From positions 1-16,229 of the forward strand of contig NZ_CALAGI010000032.1 in the NCBI RefSeq assembly GCF_937891315.1: a stretch of DNA of 16,229 bases, read 5' to 3'. Every line of letters starts with the position of its first letter. The stretch's first letter is position 1. Of this stretch, positions 1 through 6,787 are shown one piece after another. The position numbers were made by a program, and so were the translations under genes. Below the pieces are notes generated by a model. The model was given only the letters and a program-made list of their open reading frames with translations. It was not told the DNA's origin and made no database searches. Source of the DNA: an uncultured Amaricoccus sp. (GTDB lineage Bacteria > Pseudomonadota > Alphaproteobacteria > Rhodobacterales > Rhodobacteraceae).

Positions 1-65
1 AACCTTGAATCACGACGTATCGCCCTTGAGAATCCCTAGAGTCCACACATCCTAGCGCGGCGCGG

Positions 66-1082
66 CTAGGTGTCGCGGCGCGGCCGGCTGGCGGCGATCA
101 CCTTGTAGGAACGATCCTCGGAGAGCCGTTCCCAATGGCGGAAATGGGCGTCGAGCGCGGCCTCGTAGGGCAGCTGGCGGTTGGCGACCATGAGAAAGGT
201 GCCGGAGGGTTTCAGCACCCGGCCGGCGGCGGCGATGAAATCGGTCCCGAGCGTCGGATCGGCGGCGCGGCCATGGTGGAAGGGCGGGTTCGCGAGGATC
301 GCATCATAGGGTGGCGTGCCGCGCGCCAGCCGGGTGACATCGGCCCAGTGAAAGCCGGCGCGCGGATCGGCGAGGTTCAGGCGGGCGGCGTCGAGCGCGC
401 GCGATTCGGCCTCGAAGAGGTCGATCCGCGCGATCTCGGGCGCCCGGGCCAGCGCCTCGATCGCGAGCCAGCCCCAGCCGGCGCCGAAGTCGGCGACCCG
501 GCCGCGCAGCTTCGCCGGCAAGGCCTCGGCGAGGCGGCGGCTGCCCGGATCGACGGCATCGGGCGAGAACATGCCCGGCGCGGTCACGAAACCGGCCGGG
601 TTGGGCCGCGGCCGGTTGCCTTCCGCCCAGGCCGCCGCCACTTCGGGCAGCGCGGCGGGGCGCCGCAGCCAGAACACCCGGCCGTGCGCCTTGCTGATCT
701 GTCCATCGAGCGGCAGGGCGCGGCCGACCTGGGTGACGAGACTGTCCACGCCCTCGGTCTTGGCGCCGGCCACGGCGAGCAGCCCGCCCGGCGCCAGCAT
801 GTCGAGGCCGCGGGCGATATTGCCGAGATTCTCGGCGCGGGCGCGGGTAAGGAGCACGATGACGGCGGAAGCCGGCCCCGACGCCCGGACCTCCGTCCGA
901 AAGCCCGCGTCGGCGAGAGCGTCATGGGTCGGTCGAAAACTCTGCTCGCAGATCAACCGGTCGCGGCCGATGAGATCGAGCGCCGGGCCTGGGACGCTGC
1001 GCAGCAGGACGACCGGGCCGTCGGCCGGAAGGACCAGGGCCTCCGACCCGATCGCGGTCGCGAGGCGATCCGAATGGGACAT
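66..1082 (-). CDS. RsmC-like class I SAM-dependent rRNA methyltransferase
   Basis: Predicted RNA guanine-N2 methyltransferase of the RsmC/RlmG type (COG2813-like), 338 residues, close to the roughly 340 of E. coli RsmC. The C-terminal half is the active Rossmann methyltransferase: motif I DFGAGWGW at 198-205 binds SAM, an acidic motif II follows (DLFEAE, 221-226), and motif IV NPPFH at 265-269 is the typical guanine-N2 signature. The N-terminal half looks like the degenerate duplicated methyltransferase domain of RsmC. I chose the ATG at 1082. The frame stays open to 1151, but that would overlap the end of clpS, and family-like sequence starts at MSHSDRL. The clpS stop lies 19 bases upstream, so the two genes are probably co-transcribed. 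By homology the substrate is 16S rRNA (G1207 in E. coli), but the exact base cannot be told from sequence. Family call is secure; the specific target is inferred. Confidence 0.85.
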   Translation of the reverse strand: MSHSDRLATAIGSEALVLPADGPVVLLRSVPGPALDLIGRDRLICEQSFRPTHDALADAGFRTEVRASGPASAVIVLLTRARAENLGNIARGLDMLAPGGLLAVAGAKTEGVDSLVTQVGRALPLDGQISKAHGRVFWLRRPAALPEVAAAWAEGNRPRPNPAGFVTAPGMFSPDAVDPGSRRLAEALPAKLRGRVADFGAGWGWLAIEALARAPEIARIDLFEAESRALDAARLNLADPRAGFHWADVTRLARGTPPYDAILANPPFHHGRAADPTLGTDFIAAAGRVLKPSGTFLMVANRQLPYEAALDAHFRHWERLSEDRSYKVIAASRPRRDT

Positions 1083-1101
1083 GCGGGGACGGGCGGGCGC
1101 C

Positions 1102-1425
1102 CTATTCCTTTTCCATAGTGCATTGGAGCGGATGCTGGTTCCGCCGGGCATAGTCCATCACCTGCGTCACCTTGGTCTCGGCGATCTCGAACGAGAAGAC
1201 GCCGACGACGGCGAGACCCTTGCGATGGACCGTCAGCATGATGTCCCGTGCCTGCAGGTGGCTGATACCGAAGAACCGCTCGAGCACATGCACCACGAAC
1301 TCCATCGGCGTGTAGTCGTCATTGAGCAGCAGCACCTTGTAGAGCGGCGGGCGCTGGGTCCTGGTCCGGGTCTTGGTAAGGAGCCCGGACTCGCCGCCCG
1401 GAGGTTTCTGGTCCGACGCTGTCAT
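1102..1425 (-). CDS. clpS: ATP-dependent Clp protease adaptor ClpS
   Basis: Cytoplasmic adaptor that hands N-degron substrates (proteins starting with a bulky hydrophobic residue) to ClpA for degradation by ClpAP. At 107 residues it is the normal length. A short disordered N-terminus of about 27 residues precedes the core. The core shows the substrate-pocket segment LLNDDYTPMEFVVHVL, the VHRKG stretch, the GVFSFEIAETKV segment that includes ClpA-contacting residues, and the family ending HPLQCTMEKE. The start is the only ATG ahead of the core and has no strong Shine-Dalgarno. A TATAAT -10 lies about 40 bases upstream (1465-1470, minus), with a poor -35. The RsmC-like gene follows after 19 bases. 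clpA is not in the window. Alphaproteobacteria often carry two ClpS paralogues; this one looks like the conventional form. Confidence 0.95.
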   Translation of the reverse strand: MTASDQKPPGGESGLLTKTRTRTQRPPLYKVLLLNDDYTPMEFVVHVLERFFGISHLQARDIMLTVHRKGLAVVGVFSFEIAETKVTQVMDYARRNQHPLQCTMEKE

Positions 1426-1464
1426 TGTCTTGGTGCGCGCAAAACTGTGGAGAACGATCCGAGG

Positions 1465-1470
1465 ATTATA
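1465..1470 (-). promoter_or_regulatory. Candidate -10 element for clpS
   Basis: On the minus strand this reads TATAAT, a perfect sigma-70 -10 hexamer, about 40 bases before the clpS start. No good -35 exists at 16-18 bases; the equivalent position is the T-rich edge of the phasin terminator. Transcription from here would start near 1458. The motif is seen directly; promoter activity is inferred. Confidence 0.4.
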
Positions 1471-1487
1471 GGCGATTGGCCGGAATA

Positions 1488-1513
1488 GAAAAGGGGGCCG
1501 AGGCCCCCTTTTC
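1488..1513 (-). terminator. Strong intrinsic terminator after the phasin gene
   Basis: A 26-base near-perfect inverted repeat: GAAAAGGGGGCC at 1488-1499 mirrors GGCCCCCTTTTC at 1502-1513 around a two-base centre. The minus-strand transcript gives a GC-rich stem flanked by an A-run and a U-run, the classic rho-independent form. It starts 24 bases after the phasin stop. The symmetry would let it work from either side, but only the phasin side has a converging gene end. Confidence 0.85.
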
Positions 1514-1537
1514 CGATTGCACCGTGTACGCGGTAGA

Positions 1538-2047
1538 TTACAGGCTGAAGCTCTTGAACTTCTCGGTCGCGGCGGTGACGCGCGCGCCGATCGGCGCGGT
1601 GATGTCCTTGGCGGCGGCGACGTAGATTTCGCTCATCTTCGTGGTCTGGTGGATCCAGCCCTCGAAGGCGCTCTGCGCATAGGCGCTCTGCTTCTCGAAC
1701 AGCTCGGTGATGGTCTTGGCCGAGGCGAGTTCCTGCGCGGCGGCGACGCCATCCTCGAAGGCCTTCTTCGAATAGGCGCTGATCTCGGTGCCGATGCCCT
1801 CGGCGGCCTTGGCGGCGATTTCGGAAGATTTGACGACGGCGTCGAGGTTTTCCTGACCGAAGGCGGTGACGCCCTCGAAGCCCTTGGTGAATTTTTCGAT
1901 CTGCTCGGTGACAGTCTTCTGGGTGTCGGCGACCATGGTTTCTACCTTCGCGGTTGCGTCGTTCATGACATTGGTGAGGTTGGTGGTGACGTCGGCGGCG
2001 ATGCTCTCGGCTGGCGCTATCTTGGCGGCGGTGATGCGTGCGGCCAT
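1538..2047 (-). CDS. Phasin family protein (PHA granule-associated)
   Basis: Small amphipathic coat protein of polyhydroxyalkanoate storage granules, 169 residues. It is almost entirely alpha-helical, rich in Ala, Lys, Glu and Thr, with no Cys or Pro-rich linkers in the core and long heptad-like amphipathic stretches. The segment around residues 40-120, with EKFTKGFEG, AFGQENLDAVVKSSE and AQELASAKTITELFEKQSAY, is typical of the Phasin_2 type (PF09361-like). The start ATG follows a clear AGGAGA Shine-Dalgarno at 2056-2061. It is monocistronic: a strong promoter at 2089-2117 and a terminator at 1488-1513 bracket it, as expected for a highly expressed granule protein. The presence of PHA synthase elsewhere is implied, not seen. 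Phasins are sequence-divergent, so the family call is firm but no specific phaP number should be given. Confidence 0.88.
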   Translation of the reverse strand: MAARITAAKIAPAESIAADVTTNLTNVMNDATAKVETMVADTQKTVTEQIEKFTKGFEGVTAFGQENLDAVVKSSEIAAKAAEGIGTEISAYSKKAFEDGVAAAQELASAKTITELFEKQSAYAQSAFEGWIHQTTKMSEIYVAAAKDITAPIGARVTAATEKFKSFSL

Positions 2048-2088
2048 CTGGGGTCTCTCCTGATTTATCTATGCTTATTGGTATCAAT

Positions 2089-2117
2089 CATATAGCGAGC
2101 ATGCTGCGCTGCGTCAA
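2089..2117 (-). promoter_or_regulatory. Sigma-70 promoter of the phasin gene
   Basis: On the minus strand TTGACG (2117-2112) is followed after exactly 17 bases by TATATG (2094-2089). This is one of the best sigma-70 matches in the window. The predicted transcript starts near 2082, about 35 bases before the phasin ATG, and includes its AGGAGA ribosome site. A TGC-rich repeat overlaps the -35. Confidence 0.7.
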
Positions 2118-2139
2118 GTGATTATGTTGCAGTGCGTCA
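2103..2139 (-). promoter_or_regulatory. TGC-rich direct repeat over the phasin -35, possible PhaR-type operator
   Basis: Two 14-base copies, GCTGCGCTGCGTCA (2103-2116) and GTTGCAGTGCGTCA (2126-2139), match at 11 of 14 positions with a 23-base period, about two helical turns. The proximal copy covers the phasin -35. PhaR repressors of phasin genes in alphaproteobacteria such as Paracoccus bind TGC/GCA-rich sites, so an autoregulatory PHA-responsive operator is plausible. The repeat is seen; the regulator is inferred. Confidence 0.4.
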
Positions 2140-2228
2140 TAGAATTCAGTGACCTTTCAGCCACGTCAGCCGCGTCGCGTCAGCCATTGAAACAAAAGTG
2201 TTTTCGAGCCTCGGAACTCATGATAGGG

Positions 2229-2243
2229 TTAACGAAAAATAAA
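2229..2243 (+). promoter_or_regulatory. CtrA-like half-site pair upstream of the carboxypeptidase gene
   Basis: TTAA at 2229-2232, seven bases, then TAAA at 2240-2243. The alphaproteobacterial cell-cycle regulator CtrA binds TTAA-N7-TTAA, so this is one mismatch away. It sits 66 bases before the start of a cell-wall/division-type gene, in an AT-rich stretch where such a match could arise by chance. No convincing -35/-10 pair was found for this gene. Confidence 0.25.
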
Positions 2244-2308
2244 GCATTCGCGCCCTAGCGTTTGCATAAATCCAGAGGCAGTGGGTGCGATTCGCGCCGG
2301 AGGCAGTG

Positions 2309-3880
2309 ATGACGGGAACCCTTTCGCGCGGGTTGATTTTCGCTATTGGATTAACTTTTTTTGCGAGTATTGCCCAGGCGCAGCAATATGCGTCCTATGT
2401 GATGGATGCGCGCACCGGCAAGGTCATCTCGGCGTCGAACGCCGAGACCCGGGTGCATCCGGCCTCGCTGACCAAGATGATGACGCTCTATATCGTCTTC
2501 GACCAGATCAAGCGCGGCCGCATGTCGCTCGATCAGAAAATCACCATCTCCGAGCACGCAGCCGCCGAGCCGCCCTCGAAACTGGGGTTGAAGCCGGGCC
2601 AGAAGATCGAGCTGCGCTATCTGATCCGCGCGGCCGCGATCAAGTCGGCGAACGACGCGGCGACCGCGATGGGCGAGGCGGTGGGCGGCTCCGAAAGCGG
2701 CTTCGCCAATGTCATGAACCAGTATGCCCGCGCCATGGGCCTGCGAAACACCACCTTCATGAACGCCAACGGCCTGACGAGACCCGGGCACATGTCGACC
2801 GCGCATGACATGGCCGAGATCGGCCGGCGGCTCTATTACGACTTCCCGCAATACTACAATATCTTCAGCCGGAACGCGACCTCGGCCGGGCTGAAGACGG
2901 TGCAGAACACCAATCGCCGCCTGCTCGACGCCTATCCCGGGGCGGACGGGATCAAGACCGGCTATACCAAGGCGGCGGGGTTCAATCTCGTCTCCTCGGC
3001 CCAGCGCGGCGACATGCGGGTGATCGTCGCCGTGATGGGCGCGCGGTCGAGCGCCAGCCGCAATGCCGAGGTGGCGCGGCTGATGGATCTCGGCTTCTCC
3101 AAGATGCCGCGGGTGGCGCGGGTCAATCCGCCGGCGCCGCTGCGCACGGTCGGAACCCAGGTCGCGGCCGCGCGGATGGCGCCGGCCATCGCCGCCGGCA
3201 CGGCGACCGTCGCCGCGGCGGCGGCGGAGGCCGACTCGCCGGTCGGCGCGGCGGAGCCGGTCGCGGTACGCGGCTCGACCGTCGCGGTGGCGGCGCCCGT
3301 CGCCGAGACCGCCGCGCTGGAGGCCGGCCGACCGATGCCGCGCACCCTGAGCGCGGACGCGGCGCTGACCCGGAACAGTCAGAGCATCGCGGCCGCGATC
3401 GCCGAGGTGAATGCCGAACTGGCCGACGCGAGCGCCCGGGTCGCCGCCGGCCGGCCAGTCCCGCGGCCGGGACCGGCCGTGGCCGCCGCGCCGGTTTCGG
3501 GGCCGGTTTCAGGATCGGCCTCCACCTTCGCCTCCGTCGCGCCATCGGCGCCGACGCCGCGGGTGAAGGCGCCGGCGCTGGAGAGCGCGCCGATCACGGT
3601 GGCGAACGCCGGCGGAGGCACCACCGGCGGCAACGACTGGGGCGTGCAGGTTGGCGCCTTCCGCTCGCGCGGCGACGCGGAACGGCAACTGCTGACCACC
3701 GCCCTGCAGGACGTGCCGGAACTCGCCGGGGGACTGCGCCGGGTCGAGGCCGCGAAGGTACAGGGCGTCACGGTCTATCGCGCGCAGTTCGTCGGCCTCG
3801 ACCAGAACAGCGCCATCGCCGCCTGCGGCAGCCTCGCGCGACGCAGCGCGGACTGCATGCCGCTGGCGCCAGGGATCTGA
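2309..3880 (+). CDS. D-alanyl-D-alanine carboxypeptidase with C-terminal SPOR domain
   Basis: Periplasmic penicillin-binding protein of peptidase family S11 (DacA/DacF type, 523 residues) that trims the terminal D-Ala of peptidoglycan stem peptides. A signal peptide covers about residues 1-24, with likely cleavage after AQA. The serine-protease fold follows with all three active-site motifs: SLTK (S53 nucleophile, K56), SAN (113-115) and KTG (216-218). Residues about 270-445 are a low-complexity Ala/Val/Pro linker. The last 75 or so (from NDWGVQVGAF) are a SPOR domain, which binds denuded glycan at division sites. The ATG at 2309 follows GGAGG (2299-2303). A GTG at 2285 is in frame but would spoil the signal peptide start. 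Monocistronic and divergent from the phasin gene. This S11-linker-SPOR layout is common in alphaproteobacteria and fits septal cell-wall remodelling. Confidence 0.93.
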   Translation: MTGTLSRGLIFAIGLTFFASIAQAQQYASYVMDARTGKVISASNAETRVHPASLTKMMTLYIVFDQIKRGRMSLDQKITISEHAAAEPPSKLGLKPGQKIELRYLIRAAAIKSANDAATAMGEAVGGSESGFANVMNQYARAMGLRNTTFMNANGLTRPGHMSTAHDMAEIGRRLYYDFPQYYNIFSRNATSAGLKTVQNTNRRLLDAYPGADGIKTGYTKAAGFNLVSSAQRGDMRVIVAVMGARSSASRNAEVARLMDLGFSKMPRVARVNPPAPLRTVGTQVAAARMAPAIAAGTATVAAAAAEADSPVGAAEPVAVRGSTVAVAAPVAETAALEAGRPMPRTLSADAALTRNSQSIAAAIAEVNAELADASARVAAGRPVPRPGPAVAAAPVSGPVSGSASTFASVAPSAPTPRVKAPALESAPITVANAGGGTTGGNDWGVQVGAFRSRGDAERQLLTTALQDVPELAGGLRRVEAAKVQGVTVYRAQFVGLDQNSAIAACGSLARRSADCMPLAPGI

Positions 3881-4053
3881 ACGCGGGCTGTTTGCGAATT
3901 CGGCTCCGCGCCCCGCGCGCCCTCGGGACGTTTCCTCCGGGCGTGCGACCGCCGCGACCGGCCACTGGCAGGTCGGCGAGACGCGGCCGCTGAAATCTCG
4001 GACGGATCGGCGAAAACGACGCGGTCACCCGATCTGGAACAATATGCGGACGG

Positions 4054-4068
4054 CCCGGTTCAACCGGG
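4054..4068 (-). terminator. Possible weak hairpin after prs
   Basis: CCCGGTT and AACCGGG (4054-4060 and 4062-4068) form an inverted repeat about 14 bases beyond the prs stop, in the gap between the converging carboxypeptidase and prs genes. No U-run follows on either strand, so intrinsic termination would be weak. The rest of the 3881-4081 gap shows nothing recognisable. Confidence 0.3.
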
Positions 4069-4081
4069 ACGGCCTTCGCGC

Positions 4082-5107
4082 TCAGGCGGCGTCGGTGGTC
4101 GGGTAGAAGGCCTCGTAGATCGGCTCCAGCGTGTGGCTGTCGAACAGCGACGAGACACTGGTGCCGTTGGCGATGTTGAGGATCGCCTGGCCGAACAGCG
4201 GTGCGACCGGCACCACCCGGATGTTCTTGGCCTTGCGCACCAGGGCGGTGGGCTCGATCGAGTCGGTGATCACGAGGCTCTTCATCACCGAGGTGGTGAC
4301 GCGCTCGATCGCGGGGCCCGAGAGCACGCCGTGGGTGATATAGGCATGGACCTCCCTGGCGCCCTGGGCGGTGAGGAGTTCGGCCGCCTTCACCAGTGTT
4401 CCGGCGGTGTCGCAGATATCGTCGACGATCACGCAGACCCGGTCCCGCACTTCGCCGATCACGCTCATCGAGGCGATCTCGCCCGGCGCGGCGCGGCGCT
4501 TGTCCACGATCGCCAGATCGGCGCCGATGCGCTCGGCGAGGTCGCGGGCGCGGGCGACGCCGCCGACATCCGGGGAGACGACGGTCACCTCGCCGAGATT
4601 CTTGAACTTGTGGACGATGTCGAGGGCGAAGACCGGGGCGGCGTAGAGATTGTCGACCGGGATGTCGAAGAAGCCCTGGATCTGCGCGGCGTGGAGATCG
4701 AGGGTCAGCACCCGCTCGATCCCGGCGCGGGTCAGCAGGTTGGCGACGAGCTTGGCGCTGATCGGCGTGCGGGCCTTGGAGCGGCGGTCCTGCCGGGCAT
4801 AGCCGAAATAGGGCATCACGGCGGTGATCCGCGCGGCCGAGGACCGGCGCAGCGCGTCGGTCATGATCAGGAGCTCCATCAGGTTGTCGTTCGCCGGGTT
4901 CGAGGTCGACTGGACGATGAACATGTCCTCGCCCCGGACGTTCTCGTAGACCTCGACGAAGATCTCCTGGTCGTTGAAGCGTTCCACCCGGATCTTCACC
5001 AGCTCGACCGGCTCGCCCCGATGGATCGAGATCCGTCGGGCGATGGCGGTGGCGAGGGGCTTGTTCGAATTTCCCGCGATCAGCTTCGGCTTGAAAAGCG
5101 GACTCAT
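4082..5107 (-). CDS. prs: Ribose-phosphate pyrophosphokinase (PRPP synthetase)
   Basis: Makes PRPP from ribose 5-phosphate and ATP, feeding purine, pyrimidine, NAD, histidine and tryptophan synthesis. It is cytoplasmic and belongs to the class I, phosphate-activated family. Length is 341 residues, against about 315 for E. coli, the extra being a C-terminal tail and a few N-terminal residues. Visible motifs: the N-terminal LIAGNSNKPLA, RFNDQE (43-48), FGYARQDRR (101-109), the divalent-cation signature DLHAAQIQGFFDIP (137-150), the catalytic loop starting DKRR (202-205) and the PRPP-binding loop VDDICDTAGT (228-237). The frame is open far upstream because of high GC. The ATG at 5107 is chosen because homology begins immediately and GAAGGG precedes it by seven bases. 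A loose promoter (TTGCAA at 5165-5170 with TAACCG at 5143-5148, minus strand) lies in the divergent gap. All key residues seem intact. Confidence 0.97.
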   Translation of the reverse strand: MSPLFKPKLIAGNSNKPLATAIARRISIHRGEPVELVKIRVERFNDQEIFVEVYENVRGEDMFIVQSTSNPANDNLMELLIMTDALRRSSAARITAVMPYFGYARQDRRSKARTPISAKLVANLLTRAGIERVLTLDLHAAQIQGFFDIPVDNLYAAPVFALDIVHKFKNLGEVTVVSPDVGGVARARDLAERIGADLAIVDKRRAAPGEIASMSVIGEVRDRVCVIVDDICDTAGTLVKAAELLTAQGAREVHAYITHGVLSGPAIERVTTSVMKSLVITDSIEPTALVRKAKNIRVVPVAPLFGQAILNIANGTSVSSLFDSHTLEPIYEAFYPTTDAA

Positions 5108-5248
5108 CGGCGTGCCCTTCGCTGGCGCGGTAAACTGCGCTCCGGTTATCACCGCGGCTTGCCCTTGCAAAGCCCCGGAATCCGGAGATGCTGGTCCGGA
5201 GTTCTGGCGCGCGGCCTCGTGGCCGGCGCGTGGCGGGAGGGTCGCGGA

Positions 5249-5845
5249 ATGGCGCGGATCGACTATTTCCTGTTTCCGCTGTCGCCTTTCAGCTACCTCG
5301 CGGGGTTGAAGCTCGAGGCGATCGCGGCGCGGCGCGGGGCGGAGATCGCCTATCGGCCGGTCGAGCTGTTCCGCATCTTCGCCGAGACCGGCACGGCGCA
5401 GGTGAAGGACCGGCATCCCTCGCGCCAGAAGTACCGGCTGGTCGACATAGCGCGCCTCGCCAGGGCCGAGGGCTTGCCGGTCAATCTCCATCCGCCGTTC
5501 TGGCCGACCAATCCGGTGCCGGCATCCGCTGCGATCATCGCGGCGCAGGAAGCGGGGGGCGGCGATCTCGGCGAGCTGACCCACGGCCTGCTGCGCGCGG
5601 TCTGGGCGGAGGATCGCGACATCGCCGACGACGCGGTGGTGCGGGACTGCCTCGTCGCGGCGGGCTTCGCGCCCGAGCTGGCCGGCAGGGGGCTGCTCTC
5701 GGCGGTGGAGACGCTTCAGCGCAACACGGACGAGGCGCTGCGGCGAGGGGTCTTCGGCGCGCCGAGCTACGTGGTCGGCGACGAGATCTTCTGGGGTCAG
5801 GACCGGCTCGATCTCCTCGACGCGCATCTGGCGGAACTCGGCTGA
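5249..5845 (+). CDS. 2-hydroxychromene-2-carboxylate isomerase / kappa-class GST-like protein
   Basis: DsbA-fold protein of the HCCA isomerase family (198 residues, usual length about 200). The N-terminal thioredoxin motif has Ser instead of Cys: SPFSYL at 12-17, matching the SPxSY glutathione-site motif of HCCA isomerases and kappa GSTs. The C-terminal signature GVFGAPSYVVGDEIFWGQDR is the most diagnostic part. NahD-type enzymes use glutathione to isomerise a naphthalene-pathway intermediate. Here no aromatic catabolism genes are nearby, so the substrate is unknown and a general glutathione-dependent isomerase or transferase is as likely. The start ATG follows GGGAGG (5235-5240) by eight bases. 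It is divergent from prs across about 140 bases with no clear promoter on this strand. Family secure; physiological role not assignable. Confidence 0.88.
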   Translation: MARIDYFLFPLSPFSYLAGLKLEAIAARRGAEIAYRPVELFRIFAETGTAQVKDRHPSRQKYRLVDIARLARAEGLPVNLHPPFWPTNPVPASAAIIAAQEAGGGDLGELTHGLLRAVWAEDRDIADDAVVRDCLVAAGFAPELAGRGLLSAVETLQRNTDEALRRGVFGAPSYVVGDEIFWGQDRLDLLDAHLAELG

Positions 5846-5915
5846 GGCGCTGCGCCGAGAGACTTCGCGGGGGGCTTCCGCGGGGCTCCCGGCGCGCGCC
5901 CGCGGCGAATGCGTG

Positions 5916-5944
5916 TTGACAAGGGAGCGAGGGTTTCGCTAGAG
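5916..5944 (+). promoter_or_regulatory. Sigma-70 promoter of rpsT
   Basis: A perfect TTGACA -35 (5916-5921), 17 bases, then CTAGAG (5939-5944), a -10 form common in high-GC alphaproteobacteria. Transcription would start near 5951, giving a leader of about 36 bases before rpsT. Confidence 0.7.
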
Positions 5945-5986
5945 ACGCCGCCTGAACATCCGACGATCGAAAGACGAACCGCACCC

Positions 5987-6253
5987 ATGGCAAATTCGCC
6001 GTCTTCCAAGAAACGCGCCCGGCAGGCCGAGGGCCGCGCCGCGGTGAACAAGGCCCGGCGTTCGCGTCTGCGCACCTTCGTCCGCAAGGTCGAGGAAGCC
6101 ATCGCCGCCGGCGACCAGGCCGTCGCCGCCGAGGCGCTGCGGCTCGCCCAGCCCGAGATCATGCGCGGCGTGACCAAGGGCGTGCTGCACAAGAACACCG
6201 CGAGCCGCAAGGTCTCGCGGTTGGCCGGGCGGGTCAACGCGCTCGGCGCCTGA
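5987..6253 (+). CDS. rpsT: Small ribosomal subunit protein bS20
   Basis: Primary 16S rRNA-binding protein of the 30S subunit, 88 residues, the normal size. It begins MANSPSSKKRARQ and is rich in Arg, Lys and Ala with long helices. The family features NKARRSRLRTFVRKVEEAI and the C-terminal GVLHKNTASRKVSRLAGRVN are clear. The upstream in-frame extension to 5909 lies over the promoter and is rejected. The Shine-Dalgarno is weak. The gene has its own strong promoter and terminator, so it is a separate unit just ahead of dnaA, an arrangement that is common in alphaproteobacteria. Confidence 0.98.
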   Translation: MANSPSSKKRARQAEGRAAVNKARRSRLRTFVRKVEEAIAAGDQAVAAEALRLAQPEIMRGVTKGVLHKNTASRKVSRLAGRVNALGA

Positions 6254-6280
6254 CCGCCTTCGCGCTGACCATTTCGGCTT

Positions 6281-6299
6281 GTCGCGACCGCGTCGCGAC
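6281..6299 (+). repeat. Paired palindromic octamer downstream of rpsT
   Basis: GTCGCGAC occurs twice (6281-6288 and 6292-6299) separated by CGC. Each copy is its own reverse complement, so the pair can fold as a single 8-bp hairpin with a three-base loop. It lies between the rpsT stop and the rpsT terminator. Possible transcript-end stabiliser or protein site; function unknown. Confidence 0.5.
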
Positions 6300-6303
6300 T
6301 GTG

Positions 6304-6333
6304 AAGGGCGTGTCCGTCTGGACGCGCCTTTTT
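6304..6333 (+). terminator. Intrinsic terminator after rpsT
   Basis: A 12-bp stem with two G-U wobbles (6304-6315 with 6320-6331), loop GTCT, running into five Ts (6329-6333). It is about 50 bases after the rpsT stop and separates rpsT transcription from the dnaA region. Confidence 0.85.
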
Positions 6334-6474
6334 CCTGTTTCGTTCGGTTTGCGCGATTTCGGGGATGTTCCATCTTCGGTCCGGTTGTCGGATCCCGGCG
6401 CCTTGGGTATGGTTAATCGTCGCGGAACGAATCCGATCCAAGGACCGTCACTGAACAGGCGCAAGTCATCTTCT

Positions 6475-6504
6475 TTGTTTCAGCCCGAGCGGCTGTAATA
6501 TAAG
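6475..6504 (+). promoter_or_regulatory. Candidate dnaA promoter
   Basis: TTGTTT (6475-6480), 18 bases, then TATAAG (6499-6504), the best sigma-70-like pair in the dnaA upstream region. A start near 6511 would give a leader of about 277 bases. A second TATAAG at 6573-6578 lacks a good -35. The gap 6334-6787 has no other recognised gene apart from a possible small leader ORF at 6649-6783. I saw no clear DnaA box matching TTATNCACA, so an oriC cannot be placed here by eye. Confidence 0.45.
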
Positions 6505-6648
6505 TGACACAGTTGCGTTTGTTTGTGCGAGTCGGCGGAGTATTGTGTGTCTGGAATTAGGCGCGATCCGACTATAAGGCGATTGGTGTCGATGCGTGCC
6601 CGGCGAGACCGGAGTGGCGTCGACCAGAAATCCAACGGGGGATGCGCG

Positions 6649-6783
6649 ATGCGTGACACTGCCAGCATTCGGCGCCGGGGCGCTCGGATCATCGGCTTGG
6701 CCGGTCGGAGCTTCCGGGGCGTCTCGGGCACCGGGTGCGTGTCGGGCTTTGCCGGATTGGGTATCGCCGCGAATGAAGCCTGA
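6649..6783 (+). other. Possible small leader ORF upstream of dnaA
   Basis: A 44-codon ATG ORF with a purine-rich GGGGGA six bases before its start (6637-6642). Its stop codon (6781-6783) ends four bases before the preferred dnaA ATG, and the alternative dnaA ATG at 6773 overlaps it. The product would be Arg/Gly/Ser/Ala-rich with no recognisable domain. It could couple translation to dnaA, whose own ribosome site is poor. In high-GC DNA a chance ORF of this length is common, so this is a candidate only. Confidence 0.2.
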
Positions 6784-6787
6784 GATC

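Noticed and set aside
51..70. Six-bp inverted repeat CCTAGC/GCTAGG overlapping the RsmC-like stop codon
   Set aside because: Short stem, eight-base loop and no U-run on the minus strand. It is not convincing as a terminator. Nothing else was recognised in 1-65.
135..1118. 327-codon plus-strand frame opposite the RsmC-like gene
   Set aside because: Antisense shadow; the minus frame carries the methyltransferase motifs.
2285..2308. Upstream GTG start for the carboxypeptidase
   Set aside because: It would place charged residues before the signal peptide and ignores the well-spaced GGAGG ahead of the ATG at 2309.
3120..3620. GC-rich repetitive stretch that might be a minisatellite
   Set aside because: It encodes the Ala/Val/Pro linker of the carboxypeptidase. 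The repetition is compositional with no fixed unit.
5165..5170. TTGCAA as the -35 of a prs promoter
   Set aside because: The associated -10 (TAACCG/ATAACC at 5143-5149) is poor, so it is mentioned under prs but not listed as a promoter.
6334..6787. Possible oriC upstream of dnaA
   Set aside because: I found no exact or near-exact DnaA boxes and no AT-rich repeat array by eye. dnaA location and origin location do not always coincide in alphaproteobacteria.
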